Below are positions 22,756 to 26,100 of a DNA stretch of 26,100 nucleotides, piece by piece. Both the position numbers and the translations under genes were made by a program. Numbering within the stretch: position 1 is the stretch's first letter; every line of letters starts with the position of its first letter. Below the pieces are notes generated by a model. That model was not told where the DNA came from, searched no databases, and was given only the letters and a program-made list of their open reading frames with translations. The stretch comes from CAYMRB01 sp964392615 (GTDB lineage Bacteria > Planctomycetota > UBA8108), in NCBI GenBank assembly GCA_964392615.1, contig CAYMRB010000090.1:1-26100 (forward strand). Direction: 5' to 3'.

Positions 22756-25212
22756 TCAGATGTCGCAGGGGGATGTCTCGCAGCCGAGAGCGACATCTCC
22801 CGGCTCCTCGCTCACACCGCACTCGGGGAACGGAGGGGTCGGCGTCGGACCGCCGAGGAAGTTGAAGTTGAGCGTGTAGATCGCGTCGCCGACCTGGCCG
22901 ATGACGTTGCCGTCGCCGTTGGAGTCGCAAGCGGCCATGCACGCTGGCGCCGGACCGCCGAGGAAATTGAAGTTCAGCGTGAAGATCGCGTCGCCGACCT
23001 GGCCGACGACATTCCCGTCGCCGTTGCAGTCCCCGCGCAGGAACGTCGGGCCGTCCGGCGGATCCACTTCGGCGCCGTAGAGGAGCTCCGAGGGCGCGAG
23101 AGGGCCGAGCGTCACGCGCGGCTCGAAAACGAGCCCCTGGAAGAAGTCGAGATCGAAGCCGATCGGGTGCTGTCCGACGCCGATCGGCCGGGCGAGGCTG
23201 TCGCCGAAGTTGTTTTTCGTGGCCCCCTCGTGCACCGCGATCGGATCCGTGTCGTCGAAGTACACCGTCACCGTACCGCCGATCGTACCGTCGTCGTTCT
23301 GGGGCAAGCCGCCCGTGGCGAAGACCACCGCGACATAGTGCCACTCCAGCGGCGTGGCGACCTCGATCGGCAGATCCTCGAGCGTGCCGGAGATGCGCAT
23401 CTTCACCATGCCGAAGTTGTCGCCGTTGCGCTCGTCGATGACGATCTTCTCGGTGCCGGCGTAGTCGATGATCGAGTTGACCCCGCCCGTGCCGTCCCAC
23501 TGGAACCAGCACTCCATCGTGAATCCGCCGTACTCGGAGATCAGCTCGTTCGTCAGGAGCGAGATCGCATTCGTGACGATGCCGGTCTGGACGGCCCTCG
23601 TGCCGAGGCGCGAGTCGAGCGAGTAGTCGCCCGCGTCGTCCGGCACGCCGTCCTCCGGGATCTCCTCCGACGCCACGGCCGCTGGCTGGGCAGTCCCATG
23701 GTTCTCGCTGCCGCTCGAGTCCGGGACGTCCGGGAAAATATCCGGGTCGATCTCGCTGTAGCGGAAGACCGTCACCGGATCCAGAACGGGTATGGGCGGC
23801 ACGACGTACGACAGCGCACCCGCCGCGAGCGGGCCGAGGCTGACCGTCGGCGCGTAGATCAACCCGGGATAGGCGCCGCTGCCATCCGGCTTCTGCCCGA
23901 CGCCGATGCCCGCGCCGCCGTCCGTGCTGTCGAGCTGGATGTCCGGCGTCACGACGGGCGCGTCGAGCCCATCGAAGTAGGTCGTCACGGTCCCGATCAA
24001 CGCGTCGTCACCGTCAGGGAATGCGGACGCCGTGTCGAAGACCGCACCAAACCAATGCCACTCGCCCTCGACGGCTTGGCCGATATCGATCGTGTCGGCG
24101 TCCGAGATCACCAGCAGGACCTGTCCCGAAGCGTCCACGCGCACGCCGTTGCCGCCAGCGGACTCGATCACCGAGCCGCCGCCGTCGCCGCTCCACAGCA
24201 GCCAACCCTCCATGGTGAATCCCGACGTGTTGCCGATCGCGGTCGTCGACAAAAGACCTCCTGCATCCGTCACCGCGCCGCCGGCCGCCGTGTCCAGGGA
24301 CGAGTCGCCTCCGTCCGGCACGTCCGCCGGGGGCATCATGTCGCTCAGGGCCGCACCGGCGGCGGCGGTCGCGTCGTTGCCGGCGTCTCCCTGATCGGGA
24401 ATCGCCGGCAGCGCATCCTCGGACGAGAAACGATACGCGAGAAGCGTCGACGGCGGATCGACGATGCGCGCCTGGAGGAGCAGGTCTTCGGGGTCGAGCA
24501 CGCCGAGCGTGACGCGGGGCTCGTACACCAGCCCGTCGAAGAAGTCGTTGGGGAAGCCGTTCGGGTGCTGGCCGACGCCGATCGACCGGATGAGCCCGTC
24601 ACCGAAGAGGGTCTTCTCCACGCCCTCTTGCACAGCCGCCGGAACGAACGAATCGAGGTAGCACGTCACCGTGCCGGTCGCGAATCCGTCCGCGGTCAAA
24701 GGCTCATCGAGCGTGTCGAAAACGACCGCAACGTAGTGCCACTCGCCAGGCGTCACGTTACCGATCGGAACCAGATCTGCCGCATCGGAGTTGAAGAGCA
24801 TCCCGAGCGTCCCGGTATCCGGCGCGAGCACGATCTTCTCGGTCCCGGCGTAGTCGATGATCGAGTTGACCACTCCGGCGCCGTTCCACTTGAACCAGCA
24901 CTCCATTACGAAGCCGCCCTCTTCGACGATCAGCTCGTTCGTCAACAGGGAGACGTTGTCGGTGACGAGGCCACCCAGAGCGCTCGAGTCGAGCGACGCA
25001 TCGCCGAGATCGTCCGGAACCTCCTCGGTCGGAATATCGAGCGACAGCGCTGCGCCAACCTGCCCGGTGGCGTTGTTCCCGGCCGGCCCTGTGTCGAAGA
25101 CCGTGGTCAGCTCCTCACCGTCGACGAACGAGTAGTGGAAGACCGTCTCCTGCGCGCCGAGACGCCCGACGACGAGTACGAGAGGCAACAACAAGAGCAG
25201 GGCACGTGACAT
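22756..25212 (-). CDS. Secreted triple LamG-like protein with two dockerin-like repeats
   Basis: This encodes 818 residues from ATG at 25212, chosen because CGGAGG lies 7 nt upstream and a signal peptide follows (1-20, ALLLLLPLVLVVGRLGA). The frame is open upstream to 25395, but that part lacks a start signal. Three concanavalin/LamG-like modules follow at about 22-245, 254-470 and 476-715, each with a FxYS start, a GGFxMECWFxW or GFTMEGWLLW strand, a GEWHY/W(V/F)(A/G)AVFDT strand and a GVGQxPxG…PxVxLG end. Modules 1 and 3 share NSIIDYAGTEKIV and are closest. The C-terminus has two dockerin-like calcium-binding repeats (729-754 and 764-789) of form DxNGDGNVxGQVGDAIxTLN, then a Cys/Pro-rich tail. 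LamG folds bind glycans or proteins; the dockerin-like tail may serve sorting or docking. The target is unknown. Confidence 0.93.
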   Translation of the reverse strand: MSRALLLLLPLVLVVGRLGAQETVFHYSFVDGEELTTVFDTGPAGNNATGQVGAALSLDIPTEEVPDDLGDASLDSSALGGLVTDNVSLLTNELIVEEGGFVMECWFKWNGAGVVNSIIDYAGTEKIVLAPDTGTLGMLFNSDAADLVPIGNVTPGEWHYVAVVFDTLDEPLTADGFATGTVTCYLDSFVPAAVQEGVEKTLFGDGLIRSIGVGQHPNGFPNDFFDGLVYEPRVTLGVLDPEDLLLQARIVDPPSTLLAYRFSSEDALPAIPDQGDAGNDATAAAGAALSDMMPPADVPDGGDSSLDTAAGGAVTDAGGLLSTTAIGNTSGFTMEGWLLWSGDGGGSVIESAGGNGVRVDASGQVLLVISDADTIDIGQAVEGEWHWFGAVFDTASAFPDGDDALIGTVTTYFDGLDAPVVTPDIQLDSTDGGAGIGVGQKPDGSGAYPGLIYAPTVSLGPLAAGALSYVVPPIPVLDPVTVFRYSEIDPDIFPDVPDSSGSENHGTAQPAAVASEEIPEDGVPDDAGDYSLDSRLGTRAVQTGIVTNAISLLTNELISEYGGFTMECWFQWDGTGGVNSIIDYAGTEKIVIDERNGDNFGMVKMRISGTLEDLPIEVATPLEWHYVAVVFATGGLPQNDDGTIGGTVTVYFDDTDPIAVHEGATKNNFGDSLARPIGVGQHPIGFDLDFFQGLVFEPRVTLGPLAPSELLYGAEVDPPDGPTFLRGDCNGDGNVVGQVGDAIFTLNFNFLGGPAPACMAACDSNGDGNVIGQVGDAIYTLNFNFLGGPTPTPPFPECGVSEEPGDVALGCETSPCDI
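22847..23025 (-). repeat. Two 74-bp direct repeats encoding the dockerin-like units
   Basis: Positions 22847-22920 and 22952-23025 are near-identical 74-bp units separated by 31 bp, inside the LamG gene. They encode the paired DxNGDGNV…LNFNFLGGP modules. The few differences are mostly silent or conservative (TLNFNF retained, V/I change). Confidence 0.85.
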
Positions 25213-25354
25213 GGACGAACCTCCGTTATTCCGGGAGAACTGAACGAGCCGCCCGAGTGAAGACGCCGATACGAAACGAGGGATTCCAGACACCGATGCG
25301 AGGCCCAGCAGCCCCCGACAAGCCGAGCGGGAGCGGCCGTACGCAACAGGTACC

Positions 25355-25383
25355 AGGATCCGCCCGCCAGACTCGAAAGTCAA
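25355..25383 (-). promoter_or_regulatory. Possible promoter of the LamG protein gene
   Basis: On the minus strand TTGACT (25383-25378), close to the consensus -35, is followed after 17 nt by GATCCT (25360-25355), a weak -10. It would give a leader of about 140 nt. The 279-bp gap to the ParE-like gene shows no other clear signal. Confidence 0.4.
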
Positions 25384-25491
25384 TCGACCGCACACCCGAC
25401 GAAACGCCGAATTGCCACCGCGAATCCGCGCGCCGGCTCGCTACCTGAACGGTACCGCAGGCCACGAGTGAATTCCGCCGCCCAATCGGGC

Positions 25492-26100
25492 TCAGAAGTC
25501 GAGATCCTCCGCCTCGCTCGCCCGCTCCATCACGAAGCGGTACCGCGCCGACGCGTCCTTGCCCATCAGGTCGTTGATGATCTGATCGGTCTCGAGCTCA
25601 TCGACGATGTGCACGCGCTGCAGCGCGCGCGTCCGCGTGCTCATCGCGGTTTCCTCGAGCTGCTTCGGCGACATCTCGCCGAGGCCCTTGAAGCGCGTCA
25701 CGGCGTTCTCGCTGACCTTGCCCGGAAGCGACTCGATCAACCGCTCCTTCTCCTGATCGGACCACGCCCAGTGCGTCGAACCGCGGTGATCGACGCGGTA
25801 GAGCGGCGGCATGCCGAGGTAGACGTAGCCGCCCGTGATCAGCGCCGGCATGTGTCGATAGAAGAACGTCAGCAGCAGCGTCATGATGTGGTGACCGTCC
25901 GAATCGGCATCGGTCAGGATGATCACCTTGTGGTACCGCAGCTTCGACGCGTCGAAGTTCTTGCCCATGCCGCAGCCGAGCGCCGACACGATGTCGGAGA
26001 TCTCCTTGTTCGCGACGACCTTCGCGAGCGTGGCCTGCTCGGTATTGAGCACCTTCCCTCGCAGGGGCAGGATCGCCTGGAACTTGCGGTCGCGAGCTTG
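25492..26100 (-). CDS. parE: Type II DNA topoisomerase subunit B (ParE-like), C-terminal part
   Basis: The frame is open to the right edge, giving the last 202 residues. It covers the TOPRIM domain and tail: FQAILPLRGKVLNTEQA, VSALGCGMGKNFD, LRYHKVIILTDADSDGHHI with the metal-binding DxD, TLLLTFFYRHMP, GYVYLGMPPLYRV, RFKGLGEMSPKQLEETAM, and a tail ending RYRFVMERASEAEDLDF. The subunit, with ParC/GyrA, breaks and passes DNA strands using ATP. DSDG instead of the DVDG usual in GyrB, and a tail lacking GyrB's PRREFIE, favour ParE over GyrB. That choice is less certain than the family. The ATPase domain lies outside the window. Confidence 0.93.
   Translation of the reverse strand, partial: QARDRKFQAILPLRGKVLNTEQATLAKVVANKEISDIVSALGCGMGKNFDASKLRYHKVIILTDADSDGHHIMTLLLTFFYRHMPALITGGYVYLGMPPLYRVDHRGSTHWAWSDQEKERLIESLPGKVSENAVTRFKGLGEMSPKQLEETAMSTRTRALQRVHIVDELETDQIINDLMGKDASARYRFVMERASEAEDLDF

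Noticed and set aside
20766..22865. 699-codon plus-strand frame opposite the acyl-CoA-synthetase-like gene
   Set aside because: The minus-strand frame carries all adenylation motifs; the plus frame crosses promoter, terminator and part of another gene and has no family similarity.
23167..25209. 680-codon plus-strand frame opposite the LamG gene
   Set aside because: Antisense shadow: periodic Arg/Asp/His/Val composition mirrors the minus-strand repeats, and there is no signal peptide or domain.
1..26100. CRISPR array, insertion sequence, prophage or defence system
   Set aside because: I looked for regularly spaced repeats, transposase or integrase motifs and known defence domains in the translated genes and found none. 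The only tandem repeats are the 12-mers at 14184 and the dockerin-coding units at 22847.

Overview
The window is GC-rich bacterial chromosome, read as coding on the minus strand over most of its length. It most likely belongs to the Planctomycetota. The clues are two dockerin-like DxNGDGNV…GQVGDAI repeats ending a secreted LamG-type protein, a Tat-exported Gfo/Idh-type oxidoreductase, an ECF sigma factor with a large membrane-anchored C-terminal extension, and lamin-tail and VIT/vWA surface proteins. This placement is inferred from family content; there is no rRNA gene in the window to confirm it.

Layout. 1-7074: envelope and surface genes, comprising a partial secreted lamin-tail-domain protein (minus, runs off the left edge), a membrane-anchored coiled-coil/HEAT-like protein (plus), a VIT+vWA protein (minus) and a LysM/L,D-transpeptidase (minus). 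7186-10862: translation genes on the minus strand, aspS followed by infC-rpmI-rplT, with infC starting at the rare AUU codon. 11087-14179: plus-strand DNA and RNA genes, dprA, then an unknown lipoprotein overlapping rlmN. 14184-15011: a short tandem repeat and a Gfo/Idh pseudogene that has lost its middle. 15018-18686: a tightly packed minus-strand operon of inositol-monophosphatase-like, class III aminotransferase and NagA-like deacetylase genes. 18805-22577: a palindromic intergenic element, an ECF sigma/membrane fusion and an acyl-CoA-synthetase-like enzyme. 22756-25212: a secreted triple-LamG protein with dockerin-like repeats. 25492-26100: the C-terminal part of a type II topoisomerase B subunit (ParE-like), running off the right edge.

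Most of the window is ordinary housekeeping and planctomycete surface biology, and I see no clear defence, phage, CRISPR or transposon system. The points most worth a second look are: the ECF sigma factor fused to a membrane/coiled-coil/extracytoplasmic protein, with a strong internal ribosome-binding site and start exactly at the domain boundary; two promoters whose -10 boxes lie 6-8 nt from an ATG (leaderless or nearly leaderless mRNAs); the phosphatase-aminotransferase-deacetylase operon, which looks like an uncharacterised amino-sugar or aminocyclitol route; and two structured palindromic intergenic elements. Promoter and terminator calls were made by eye from consensus matches and are predictions.
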